This document shows, one piece after another, positions 36,301 to 46,800 of a DNA stretch of 64,000 bases. The position numbers were made by a program, and so were the translations under genes. The number at the start of each line of letters is the position of its first letter. Position 1 is the stretch's first letter. Source of the DNA: Trichoplusia ni (Eukaryota; Arthropoda; Insecta; Lepidoptera; Noctuidae); the NCBI RefSeq assembly GCF_003590095.1, contig NC_039481.1:4402001-4466000 (forward strand), written 5' to 3'. The notes beneath the pieces are model-generated. The model searched no databases, was not told the origin of the DNA, and saw nothing but the letters and a program-made list of their open reading frames with translations.

Positions 36301-38348
36301 CGCCGCAATAGTAAATCTAACAATAGCAGCCAGAACTCATCCATAGAGCAAGGCACGGGCGTGTCACGATCCAAGAGCTTCGAGAACAAACATCTGTCCA
36401 TCGATATTAACGACAGCACGCCGCTGCCGACACCCGACGGCACCAAGGAAAAGGCTGATCACGCTGGACAGAAAATAAAACTAGACGATAAAACACAGAA
36501 CCAGGAATGTGACCTTGCGACCCAGGATACCTCCGCAGATCTGGTCAAGAACAAAAAAAACGTGGACATTCAGGAGAATCTAAACGAGGTGTACAGCGAG
36601 ACACCTTCTGGGTCTAATAAGGGTGCCAAATTTACTTCTCCGAAACTTGAGATAAAAGAGCAGCGCCCTTCGGAATCAGACGGTGCTAAAAAGAATCTTA
36701 AAAGGGTTGGTTAATGATTAAAACGTTTGTAAAGTGGCAAAAGTTATTTCTATCAGGAGTCATTAAATTGACAATACACAGTCTCTAATTAACTATTCGG
36801 GCTGTGGTGATTTTTATATATACTCCACTTGTACGAAAACGGCAGCCATGCGTGTATTGATTGTCTATCAGTACAAAACAGAGTCACATTAACGGTCTTT
36901 GAGCGGTTTAAATTTAATTTTATAGTCGATGTGTCTCAACGTGTAGAGTGTTATCAATAAAATTTTGTTTAAAACCCAGAATAGAAACGAAAAAATTACA
37001 GAAAATAAATAAAATGAAGCGGAAGAACTTACACATAATTAACTCAATATTTTCACTTTGTTTCTTTTCTAAGTGACTTTTCAATAAATGAATGTTATCA
37101 TTTATTCTAATGTTTTAAAAATTATTTTCAGAAATTGGAAGAAGAAAGCGGAGCGGGAACGAGCGGGGCGAGTACTGGCACGTCGGACACTGACGCCGAC
37201 GACAAAGATCCCAGCAAGGACAAAAAGAAAAAGAATAGGTGCGCCGTTTGCCGCAAGAAGGTTGGACTCACAGGTAAACGAGAAACTTTATTGCTGGTCT
37301 TGCTTACTATTTCAGTAAATAAGTTAAGAACACAAAAAAAGATAAACCAACTATTAACCAGATAGTTCCTCAGTTCGTAAATAATGAAAACCACATACAT
37401 TTCATACACATTTATGGCCTTGCTGTCTAAATTGACTTGGAAGTGTCGCAATATATACTTCATTTCGGAAATATGCAAGTACCGTACCGATAGTGGATGT
37501 GCGTGCAGGCTCCAATTTTATGGTTAGTCGATTGGTAAAAATCGATAAAATTCATGAAAAATTGTTGGCTTATGTCTACATTTCTACTAAAAGTAAAAAA
37601 TAATAACAATACATTTATGTCATGCTATGAATACTCCGCTTATAAATTGCAATGTATGAGTACGTATGCGTACCCGTCGGTCTCTTGTATACGGTATCAG
37701 ATACATTATATCCTGTTGATCACCTTTTACAATGTAGTAAACAATTATCTGATATATATTTTCAATAGATGCCCACATTGCTTTTTTTTGTGTTTAAATT
37801 TGCTTCACATAACCTTCATGCTCAAGTATTTCACGATGTTTGAATCGCTGATAGTGAACATATTTTAACCATTGTGTGTTAAACATATTCACGCACACGA
37901 GTTAACTGAATCAACATTGTATGCATACACCAAATAGCAACAACAATAGCACACAAGTGAACCTCCAAATCATATCTACTGTGAAACTAATGTCAATTGA
38001 TACTTGTGGATGCAGATTCATAAAATGAATTTATATTTGTTGTTGTTATATTTGTTTTGTCTATTGGCACGAGGTCAATAGCGTTATTTAAATTTTAACT
38101 AATGGAATATTATAAAGCTAGGTATGTATAAATGAGTATTGTATATTAGCATTGAAAGCATGTGTGAGTATATAGTTGTGTTGCGTGGTGTTGGCTCAGG
38201 GTTCGAGTGCCGCTGCGGAGGGCTGTTCTGCGCGGTGCACCGGTACAGCGACAAGCACGAGTGCTCGTTCGACTACCGGGAGCTGGGCGCGCAGGAGATC
38301 CGCCGCAACAACCCCGTCGTGGTCTCGCAGAAGATCCACAAGATATGA
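33322..38348 (+). CDS. ZFAND5/6: A20/AN1 zinc-finger protein, ZFAND5/6 type
   Basis: Four coding exons (33,581-33,679; 34,186-34,329; 37,132-37,273; 38,200-38,348) join in compatible phases to give 177 aa. The A20 finger is at residues 12-31 (C12, C16, C28, C31; CRSGCGFYGNP). A Pro/Ala/Ser linker (about 34-81) and an acidic/Lys-rich stretch precede the AN1 finger (C118, C121, C132, C134, C139, H142, H148, C150). The end, RRNNPVVVSQKIHKI, is the family's conserved C terminus. Family members bind ubiquitin through A20 and act in stress response and proteasome-linked turnover, in cytosol and nucleus. The transcript's 5' leader includes at least 33,322-33,580. Whether mammalian ZFAND5 or ZFAND6 is the closer relative cannot be told by eye. 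Confidence 0.95.
33581..33679 (+). CDS. ZFAND5/6: ZFAND coding exon 1 (A20 finger)
   Basis: Begins MERESNPMETLC and carries all four A20 zinc cysteines. It ends in phase 0 at AAG|GTACTT. The exon's 5' part (33,322-33,580), after the TTTGTTCCAG acceptor, is untranslated. Confidence 0.95.
33680..34185 (+). other. ZFAND intron 1
   Basis: A short AT-rich intron containing an (AGT)n run near 33,710-33,724; acceptor GATTTCAG at its end. Nothing else seen. Confidence 0.85.
34186..34329 (+). CDS. ZFAND5/6: ZFAND coding exon 2 (linker)
   Basis: Opens with EALKKKQQP, the conserved continuation of the A20 finger, then a Pro/Ala/Ser/Thr-rich linker ending QAQTHTD. It has 48 codons, phase 0 at both ends, and donor GAC|GTGAGG. 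Confidence 0.92.
34330..36240 (+). other. ZFAND intron 2, first part
   Basis: AT-rich with no coding-like segment. If the exon at 36,241 is an alternative first exon, its promoter would lie in the end of this stretch. No TATA box is obvious. Confidence 0.5.
36241..36705 (+). CDS. Candidate alternative first coding exon of ZFAND gene
   Basis: ATG 36,241, with an in-frame TGA two codons upstream, opens 155 codons with clear C/G third-base preference. The next in-frame GT (AGG|GTTGGT) is a weak donor in phase 0, the phase needed to join the AN1 exon at 37,132. Without splicing the frame stops at 36,712. The peptide is hydrophilic: basic start (KRIFKKAIRRNSKSN), a Ser-rich segment with SRSKSF and an STPLPTPDGTK motif suited to phosphorylation, then an acidic/Lys-rich tail. 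No domain is recognised. Spliced to the last two exons it would give 251 aa with AN1 but no A20 finger. Alternatively it is a separate small intronless gene inside the intron. Confidence 0.55.
37132..37273 (+). CDS. ZFAND5/6: ZFAND coding exon 3 (acidic region, start of AN1)
   Basis: Acceptor TTATTTTCAG at 37,131; opens KLEEESGAGTSG, runs through a DTDADDKDPSKDKKKK stretch and into the AN1 finger (RCAVCRKKVGLTG). Ends in phase 1 at ACAG|GTAAAC. Confidence 0.95.
37274..38199 (+). other. ZFAND intron 3
   Basis: AT-rich intron without other recognisable features. Confidence 0.85.
38200..38348 (+). CDS. ZFAND5/6: ZFAND coding exon 4 (rest of AN1, C terminus)
   Basis: Acceptor TTGGCTCAG; completes the split Gly codon and continues FECRCGGLFCAVHRYSDKH, the second half of the AN1 finger. 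Ends at TGA 38,346-38,348. Strikingly GC-rich compared with its flanks. Confidence 0.95.
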
Positions 38349-38413
38349 GCCTGTGGGCCCGGGAGTCACCACCCTCACCGCACCGCATTACATACGTTTT
38401 ATGATTTTCTCTA

Positions 38414-38419
38414 AATAAA
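38414..38419 (+). terminator. Polyadenylation signal of ZFAND gene
   Basis: AATAAA 66 bases after the stop codon, followed by a GT-rich downstream element (GTTTGTGTTTC). It suits a short 3' UTR; a longer one ending near a second AATAAA at about 39,810 is possible. Confidence 0.65.
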
Positions 38420-40681
38420 TATTCGATCGAGTTTGTGTTTCTTATTTGCGTTTTGTATGTAGGTATTTTTGACTGCAGGCCGGCGGCGCCGCGCCGTCGC
38501 TCGTTCGGTTTCCGTTTCTTTTCATTTTCTGTCTGTCCGAGCGCCTTTGCCTCGCGACTTACTCAACTATAAGAACGACGCGACCGCGTAGGAAACACAG
38601 ACTCGATCTATACTGTATTTAGATTTATTTGTGGCGAGAGTTTTACTTTTAAATTTTTATTAAAAGTTGTAGATAATGTTCGTTTCGGGTAGGAATTCAG
38701 GATTAATTTTTGAGATAATAAGTAGAGTTTGAATATTGTCCGTTCACCTCCATTGTAAATATTAGATATAATTAATTATAGAAACAAATCCTATATATTG
38801 TAAAAAATTAAAACTCCCAAAAAAAGCTACATTGTTATGATTCCAACGGAGAGCGTAGCGCGCTTGACTATACGTAACAATGGTATGCTGGGGCCGCACT
38901 GACGGCTGGACAGCGGCTCTCCATGTCGATCGCCTAGTTGTACATTGTTCAGGAGTTCGCTGCCGCCGACATGACTCGTGTTTGTGACAAACATTCGATA
39001 CGTGATATGAGTAGCGGAGCTCCGTGAAGCCGCATCTGTGCTAGACAACGATTAGTGCGAGTGTGCACACCGCGGCGACGAGCACGTCTTGGACTGTGAA
39101 TTAACATCATCTTCAAATTGTTAGTAATGTTATTTTGGTTTGGGAAGTCGTCGCTTTCTTATTTGTCTAACATTCGGCATAAGTGACCTAGTGTTTAGCG
39201 AGATTGTGGTGTGTATCGGCTAAGGTGAGCGCGCGGCGGCGAGGGCGTGCGGCGGCCGGCGTGTGCAAGCGCTTGCAGTTCTCGGGAACGCTGTTTTGTG
39301 ATCATTTACTTTGATTTCGTGCGTCGCTGTCGCACGCGCCGCTACCACGCCGCTCCGCTCTTTGTGTGAAAATTTAAAGTAAGCATATGGATAGTTATAA
39401 ATATTATAAGTAGTCGACACTTTATATTATTACACATATAAGTAGAAAAGAATTATTTAGCTTTTTTCTTTTAATCACAATATTATTCAAAATTGTAAGT
39501 TGTATTATGTAACTTGTTCATTTTAGTGGTGAAGTTGAACCAATAATAACTATGTATCGCTTCGGTCGTTGTCCACGGTAGACTAACTGATTGGTTGGAC
39601 TTAATTATTTAATGACTTTTGTTGTATATTTTGTTAGGTCATTGATTAATTTTGGTCTTTTAGCTTGAACATAATCAGATAAAGATGATGTTAATGAATG
39701 ATTTTCCTTCTATCTTTGCTGTTTTAATTTAGTTATTCTCTTATTAAAGTCATTAAATTTTCAGGAACATACAATGTTTTTCATTTTACCTACTAGTAAC
39801 CTTTCTAAACAAATAAATAAGGAGCGAAGAACTAAGCCTTCTTGAACACAAGTTGAGATTAGTAAACATTTATATTAATGTAAATAGCGACCCCCAGAAG
39901 AAGCGATCGGTGATAATAACAACCCTTTAATATAAAATCATCATCAACCTACAAGTGTATAAAAAATGCGACGTCAAAGTATTCTTACAGTAGTATGGTA
40001 TCGGATTGTCCAATATTATACTGTGTTTAGTTACGTCCTTATCATTGTCATTGTATTTTATTGCTTTATCGCTTAAATTTGTGGACGTATTTTTTTATAT
40101 TTTTCCACTCCTAGCTACCCGGTACCAAGTAGCCGATTTAAAATTTGGTAATGCTTCTTAGGGTTCGACAGCATCGATCGATGATGAAGTGGATTAATTG
40201 ACTAAAAGACAATTGATGGTCTAGTGCAGTTACTCCTGTAAACATCTAAACAGTTAAGGCTAAAAATGAAAAAAAAAAAGAATGAAAAAGCAATAAAATT
40301 CACCTATTATTATTATTATATAAACGTTTTTTATTTAAACTATGGAAAAAAATAGGTACATTGCCAACAATTATGCTAAATAGTATAATTTCCTTTCAAA
40401 ATAACTGTTTAATCACAACCAAGGGAGCTTAATCAATTGTATCTTTGTACTTAATTATATTTTCCATAAAATGCTAAGTAACAAATAGTCTACCCTAACA
40501 ATTTGTCATGGTAATATTAAATACGTGTAATTTAAATACAAATTTAATATTTGCGGATATCACATGTTACCTACCTAACAAATTCTTTGGAAGAATTACT
40601 TGACTAGTCAACATGTTAACATTGATCTAATTCTATAAACAACAAATTCTATGTACGTATAAAATGTTTGGTAAAGTAACA
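38420..40681. other. Region between convergent genes, with GC patches
   Basis: CpG-rich patches at about 38,475-38,600, 38,850-39,110 and 39,225-39,360 lie after the ZFAND stop. They could be a long 3' UTR or a promoter of an unseen transcript. From 39,420 onward the DNA is AT-rich and featureless and should contain the 3' UTR of the minus-strand protease. Confidence 0.4.
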
Positions 40682-40840
40682 TTAGATATTGGTAACTTGT
40701 CTGATCCATTCGCGTGCGCTGGAGACCCTTGAAAATATGACTAGGGCGCCGTTGGAGCATGACCGAGCATCATTCTGTACCCAAGATGCAATACCGACCA
40801 GGCGACCAGTCTCGTCAACCAGACCGCTGCCGCTGTCGCC
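40682..40840 (-). CDS. Protease exon 6 (catalytic Ser, C terminus)
   Basis: Starts GDSGSGLVDETGRLVGIASW after acceptor TTATTCTCAG, includes the SWV segment of the pocket and ends at TAA (40,682-40,684). 52 codons plus stop. Confidence 0.95.
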   Translation of the reverse strand, partial: GDSGSGLVDETGRLVGIASWVQNDARSCSNGALVIFSRVSSAREWIRQVTNI

Positions 40841-43800
40841 CTGAGAATAATAGTTGCTGGTTATACATAGAAAAATACACCGACCTGCTTGTAACATAAT
40901 TCAGTGCTATTCCATATTTTTTTTAATGTTGTTTGTAAAGTGCTACACTAATTGATTGTCACGAAAATTGAACGCGCAGCCTTTTATGTCGCGTATATCT
41001 TAGACGTAACTTAGATAACATTTACTCAGATAATATACTTACACTGCAAGCAGAATCAAACCGCGGCGGGCGTCCTTTCACGCACACCATATCTTTCGAT
41101 CGATATTCAGGTAATGCTGACTTGCATACTTCTTCAGGCTGTACCGCCATTTCCATTTTGTGCATATCACTACGCATGTAGCCCTAAAAAATACGATTAG
41201 ATATGAAAAAAAACTTTCACACAATTATTACATTTCTTTTGACCAGGGAATATACCTACCCAATGGGGGAACATATAATATACTAGCTGATCCAGCAAAC
41301 GTTGTTTTGCCGATTTTTTTTTTCTAGTTGTATGTATTTTTAATGCCACATTATAAAAAAAAAACAATTTCGTCCAAAAAATAAAATCGTGTTTTTAGTG
41401 TGAGCAACCCTTATCAAAAAAATAGATGTTGTTCTATTCTCAGACCTACCCAATATGTATACAAAATTTCATAAAAATCGGTTAAGCCGTTTCGGAGGAG
41501 TACGGTAACTAACATCGTGACACGGGAATTTTATATATTAGAAGATGTACGATCCAAAATATATGTAGAACGATTATAAAGACATACATACAGAATAAGA
41601 AAGTTTTGAAAGTGAAAGATTGATTGAAGTGTCTGGAAAATCAGGACACCTGCTTTCACGTATTTTTCGTTGTTGATTCGTGGTTCAAGAAAAGTGCTAC
41701 CTATAACTTTGCCACGATTGGCAGGAGTTAGGTAACACGTGAGTTACTAGAGGCGAAAAATAGTTTTCTCGTTTCAAAATAGATATTGTCTATGTAGGCT
41801 ACTTACACCAAAGTGGTCCGTGCCGTAGCCCGCGTACCCAACGTTGAGACCCTCGGGGAGGGATGGTTGGTCATCCAATTTAGCGGCAACCATAGTCTTG
41901 CCGTCCAGAGGCAGGGGCTCACTTAACTCTGCCAACAGGAAGTCCCACCGGGCGGCCACCTACATCGCAATGTCATTAAGTTATTTCTTGCATAAATATA
42001 TTTGACCATTAACAGTTTGTATTTATAGTTATTTATTCACGATTCAATACAATCCAGTCTAGCGCTACAGCACTCACTGACAGACGGTCTTCCAATAACA
42101 TGGCGGTAACATTCCTGTACCACCATATTATCGGAAGACTGGCACCCTCTCGCGCACATAACTACGCTATCCCATAATTGCGTAAAAAAAATGAAAGTAT
42201 ACGATCATATTATTAGTGTATACTTTCAGGTAGTTCTGTAAATTACCTGTTTTATGTTAAATTCTGTAGCGTCGAGCCAGTAGGGTCCCACGGTAAAGAG
42301 TGGGTGGATGATGAGGCGCTTTACATGGCGCGTGACGCCGCTGCCGTCGTCAGTGTTGTTGGTACCGGCCAGTACGTACCGTCCGCCTGAGAACAGCGTG
42401 CTGTGGGCAGACCATGATTAAACACTTTAGAAACAATATGTAAAACTTCAGCGTGTAGACGTGCGTGTAGGCACCTTCGTGTATTATTTTGCACTAAATA
42501 TTTTGTATGTTTCGGGTTTGTTGGGAATCAAACCCAAAATAGATGCGCGGTAGTACATCAGACTACATTATCTTTAAAAGTTTGGCAAGTTTATTTTTCA
42601 TTTGAATTTGTAAATGCTTAACACAATTTTTTGGCTTGCCATAAGCTACGGAAAATGCTTATTTCCGTGGTTTATTCCCATCCATATAGCCAATACACAA
42701 TAAAGTTATTTGCATGACTTTGGAAAAGCGATAAAGAGAAGAAGAAACATAAATAACTTAACTTAGTCTGCATACTTGCTAATTTATTTATGGACTTGTC
42801 TTTTGAGATCATTATCTTTGTTCTAAGAACCCCACCGTAATAAAGTATTAAAATTGGAGACGGTATAAATTAATGAAGGTATCAGTAAATAATGTACTAA
42901 AAATCTTAAAAATACAATAACATAAGTCAATGTCGCAAGTCCACGTGTCTAGGGCACCGGGGTTATCTTTGGTCACGGTTGTACGATTAATATTGTAAAT
43001 TGAGAGCCAATCGCAGTGTTATTGGAACATAATAACGCCCGAAACGCTTCAATCTAAAAACAATTTTATTGCTTTTATAAATTATAAATATCTTTATTAT
43101 CTGTATTATTTCTTAATGCATTAAATGTAACACTGAAATTCAAAAGTGGCAGTCGAGAAGGACAGCTTAATTTGAATACTGTAAGGGCTGTGGATATATT
43201 GACAAAACCTGGAAGGTGTCATCGTTTATTAAAAACATTTTCTTTTTGAAATGTCTTAGATCGATCAATAATCATTCAGTGTATACAATATATTGCGATA
43301 TTTACTAATGAACTAAAGATCTTTAAATAGATTGGGCGTGTAGCACATGTAGCATATAACCATTTTCTCACTTTTTCAATATCCGATTTTGGTTTGGCTT
43401 CCGTGGTTTGGAAGCGGAGTTTAACTCCGCGGAGTCAAAAAGTCACTATAAGTAAATTCCTAGTGTTTCAACCGATAAAACTGGTTATATTACTCGTTGT
43501 GAACGATATGCGCACCTTAGTGACGAACAAGGAAAACCCAGATTGCTTCTTTATGTATGCGCTTACTCCGACCTGCGTCTCGGTCGTTTTACGAGCTGTA
43601 CTTAATCAGATTCGGACCAGTACAAAAGCGAATTGTGCCAGTTAGTTAGATTTATTAATATTTTACTAAGTACCATTTTTTAACAACTCCATCATCTTGC
43701 TTAGTTTGTTTAGCCCTGCTTTATTATAACATTCTTATCATGCCGTATCATCAGTGCACTGCGAAGTAAGATATTTGTACTGACTGACATTTTATTATTT

Positions 43801-46800
43801 TTCAGCCGTATGTAGTCGTGATACATTTTTATGTACTTAACCCTCACACGAAACTTAGATTAGGTGTAATTGTTTTTCATTGAAGATATCATGGCCTCGA
43901 TGGCCATGAACATGGTTAGTTAAACTTAAAAAAGGATGAATATAATATTTCTATGTGCATGCGTACAATTTGCGGCAAATTGGTCACGATCTTTTTCGTG
44001 TGCTTCCTATATATATATATATATATAAAGTATCTTCGATATACGAGTTGCAGTTACGATTTTATACATTATAAGGAAAATTAATTCATATTTACTTATT
44101 TTCCAAAGACGCGCAACGCAAGAGTTTATAAAGAAAGAATATGTTTTTAAATGCAATGGATACATTCTAGAATAGCCTACTTTTTTATTGTAATGTATAA
44201 AGTGTACAGCATATTATAGAATGCTTGCAAAGAATATATATTATTACCTGTTGAATCAAATGATGTATTTAAGCCATTAGTGTTAGGGGTACAGAAATAC
44301 CTGATAGCTGAGTAATAAGAAGTGTTTACTGCACACCAGTGACAGCCATTACGTTGCGGAAATGTCGTTGATTGAATACACTTTTTCATTACATTATTAC
44401 TTTTACCTAATTGTTACGTATCGGACACTTTCTATTTTGCAGACCAACGTTCGGAAGGCATTTAAACGGTTAAGACCCCAGATTTATCCTAACTTATAAA
44501 CATAGATGTTTTTTTGATCGGATTAATAGTTTTAGAGTGTAACATCTTTCATCACGGCCTTGCTCCTATTAATCATAGCGTGATGTTAGAAATTAAATAA
44601 CTTTCTTCGATCCTTTTCAAATCCAAGCAGTTGTTCCTGAGATTAGCGCGTTCCAATAAACTATTCAGCTTACAATATTGCGTATAGATTTTAGGGTCAA
44701 GGAGATTGCCGCTGGTTTCGATGGCGGAACTGTTTTAATTAAGGAAACTAACCAGATATTTGGCCATAATTATTTTTTCAAGATGATTGCCTTAGTGATT
44801 AGTTTATTACATGCCTACTTACTTAATTAGTTGAAATTTGGTAGAAATGTCGTAACGGACAATTATTACTAGACTGTTAATCGTTTATAATATCAGATCA
44901 AATTATGTTAAAACTTTTGTAATAACGGAAGATACTTTTACCGTTTGTATCGTAAGAAACTCATTGTCATTTTTCAAAACTCCTTATCCTACTTGTGCCT
45001 ACATGGTACAGTATAGCATTTGTTTAATTCTTAGAAAAAAATGCCTTTTTAATGGTTAATTAATGATTTTTAACATCACTAAGGACATTAATATCTCTGG
45101 TCTAGCTTATAATCTCCCATATATAATAAAATAATGAATTCTCCCATTGTAACACAAAGGTGATGGGTACGAACCAGTGTCCAGCTGTGAGGACCCATGT
45201 GGGGCTGATGATGGTGCCGCCGCAGGTGCCTCCGAACAGCAAGGCGTGTGGGTACTGCTCGTTGACTGGCTTCGCTACCACCACATTCTCTTCTATTTTA
45301 GCTGGGGCATTAGCTGAAAACACAAATATTAAAATTATAAGTATAGTATAGATAATCAAGCGGAAGACTATGTTATATAATTGTCTGTGTTGGTCATACA
45401 TTCATTTGTGGCCTATTTTCTGGGTTTTACCTGATAATTTAAAACACTCATTTGGCACTACTTAGGTACTTTACTACAATTTTAAACTATCACAAAGCCT
45501 GTTTAAACAATTTTTAAAGGCCCTTTCCATTTGGGTATTTTACTATTTTCCAAAAGATAATTTGGTGGCCTTAAATTAAATTTACATTAGAGTAGCATTC
45601 GCTGTGTTATAGGTCAGCGATTAGTAGAACTATAATTCTCAATTGCTTTACTCTTTATGATTATAATGATAGGATAGGATTTCCCATATTATCACTTTAA
45701 CCTCGCGAAACTATAGTGTTTCGGGTACACGATCGACTCCAACATATTTATCATCATTTGCGTCTCGCTCTTAAATTTATTAACATAACTACACAGATAG
45801 CAAGGAAATAGGCAGGTACCTATTAGTTGCAAAAAATGTCATGACAATGAAAACAATCAGGTGAATAATTATAACAAAAACTATGTAAGTACAGAGTAGT
45901 GGAATCTTATCTAAGAAAAAATAAGTCGCGCATTTTTCCTATAGGTTAATTACCTGCTGACGCAGATACGCTGTTTGTAACGAATGGGAGACCAACTATG
46001 GAGCACTGCATGTGTGAGGCCAATTATGTAACAATGGTGGCTATCTGAATTAGATTTACTCTGATTTACAACTCATGGGTAACTATCACATGCCCTTTGA
46101 TGACTCGGACTTCTATAAAACACATAGCTCCCTCGATGCATTATTTTAAGTTTGTATCAGAAAGTGAGTCTTGCCTGAATAATTTGGTGACCTCACAATG
46201 TTTCCACGTTGATTCGTACCTAATAAAAACTAAAAAATATGGATTTTTTACTTAAAACCCTGAAATATCGGTTTGGGCGCACATCAATCCGGATAAAGTA
46301 TTAGTATTTGTCACCTCCAATAAATTGGAGAATGTACGATTACAAATGTATTGTTACAAGTTTTACAAGACGCAATAACACAAAAACGCTCATGATTCAT
46401 ATTAAAAATTCAAGTCGTGAACTTGAACCAGTAACCTCATCATAGAAACTGTCCGGGTTATTAGTGATAGTGGCATAAATTCTCTAGACAGTAAACATAA
46501 TTTAAATAAATAGGTCAAGTTTTATTTAGTTCAAAATAACACAATTTAAAAATTTGCCACATAGGGCTACAATGGTTTGTTTATCGGTTTTTGAATCCTT
46601 ATCCAGATTTATTCAGTGATATTAAGAAAAAAAAGGTAAAAAAGGTATTTTAGTCTGTTTACTCGTTGATTTTCACTGCTTCATTGAAAAATTTACCCAC
46701 AGATGCACTTACAATGTGACTGTGACGAAGTAGATATGCTATTCGTATTCATAAGTTCAAATTTCGTTCGAAGTAGCCGTTTTAAGAGGTGGTTAAACCA

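Noticed and set aside
36141..36446. Minus-strand 101-codon frame opposite the 36,241 exon
   Set aside because: The codon bias and leucine-rich translation are a shadow of the plus-strand coding sequence.
38146..38418. Four other frames over the last ZFAND exon
   Set aside because: GC-rich coding DNA leaves other frames open; only the frame with the AN1 zinc residues is real.
42505..42555. Possible tRNA gene on the minus strand
   Set aside because: There is a B-box-like GGGTTTGATTCCC but no A box or cloverleaf; at best a SINE remnant.
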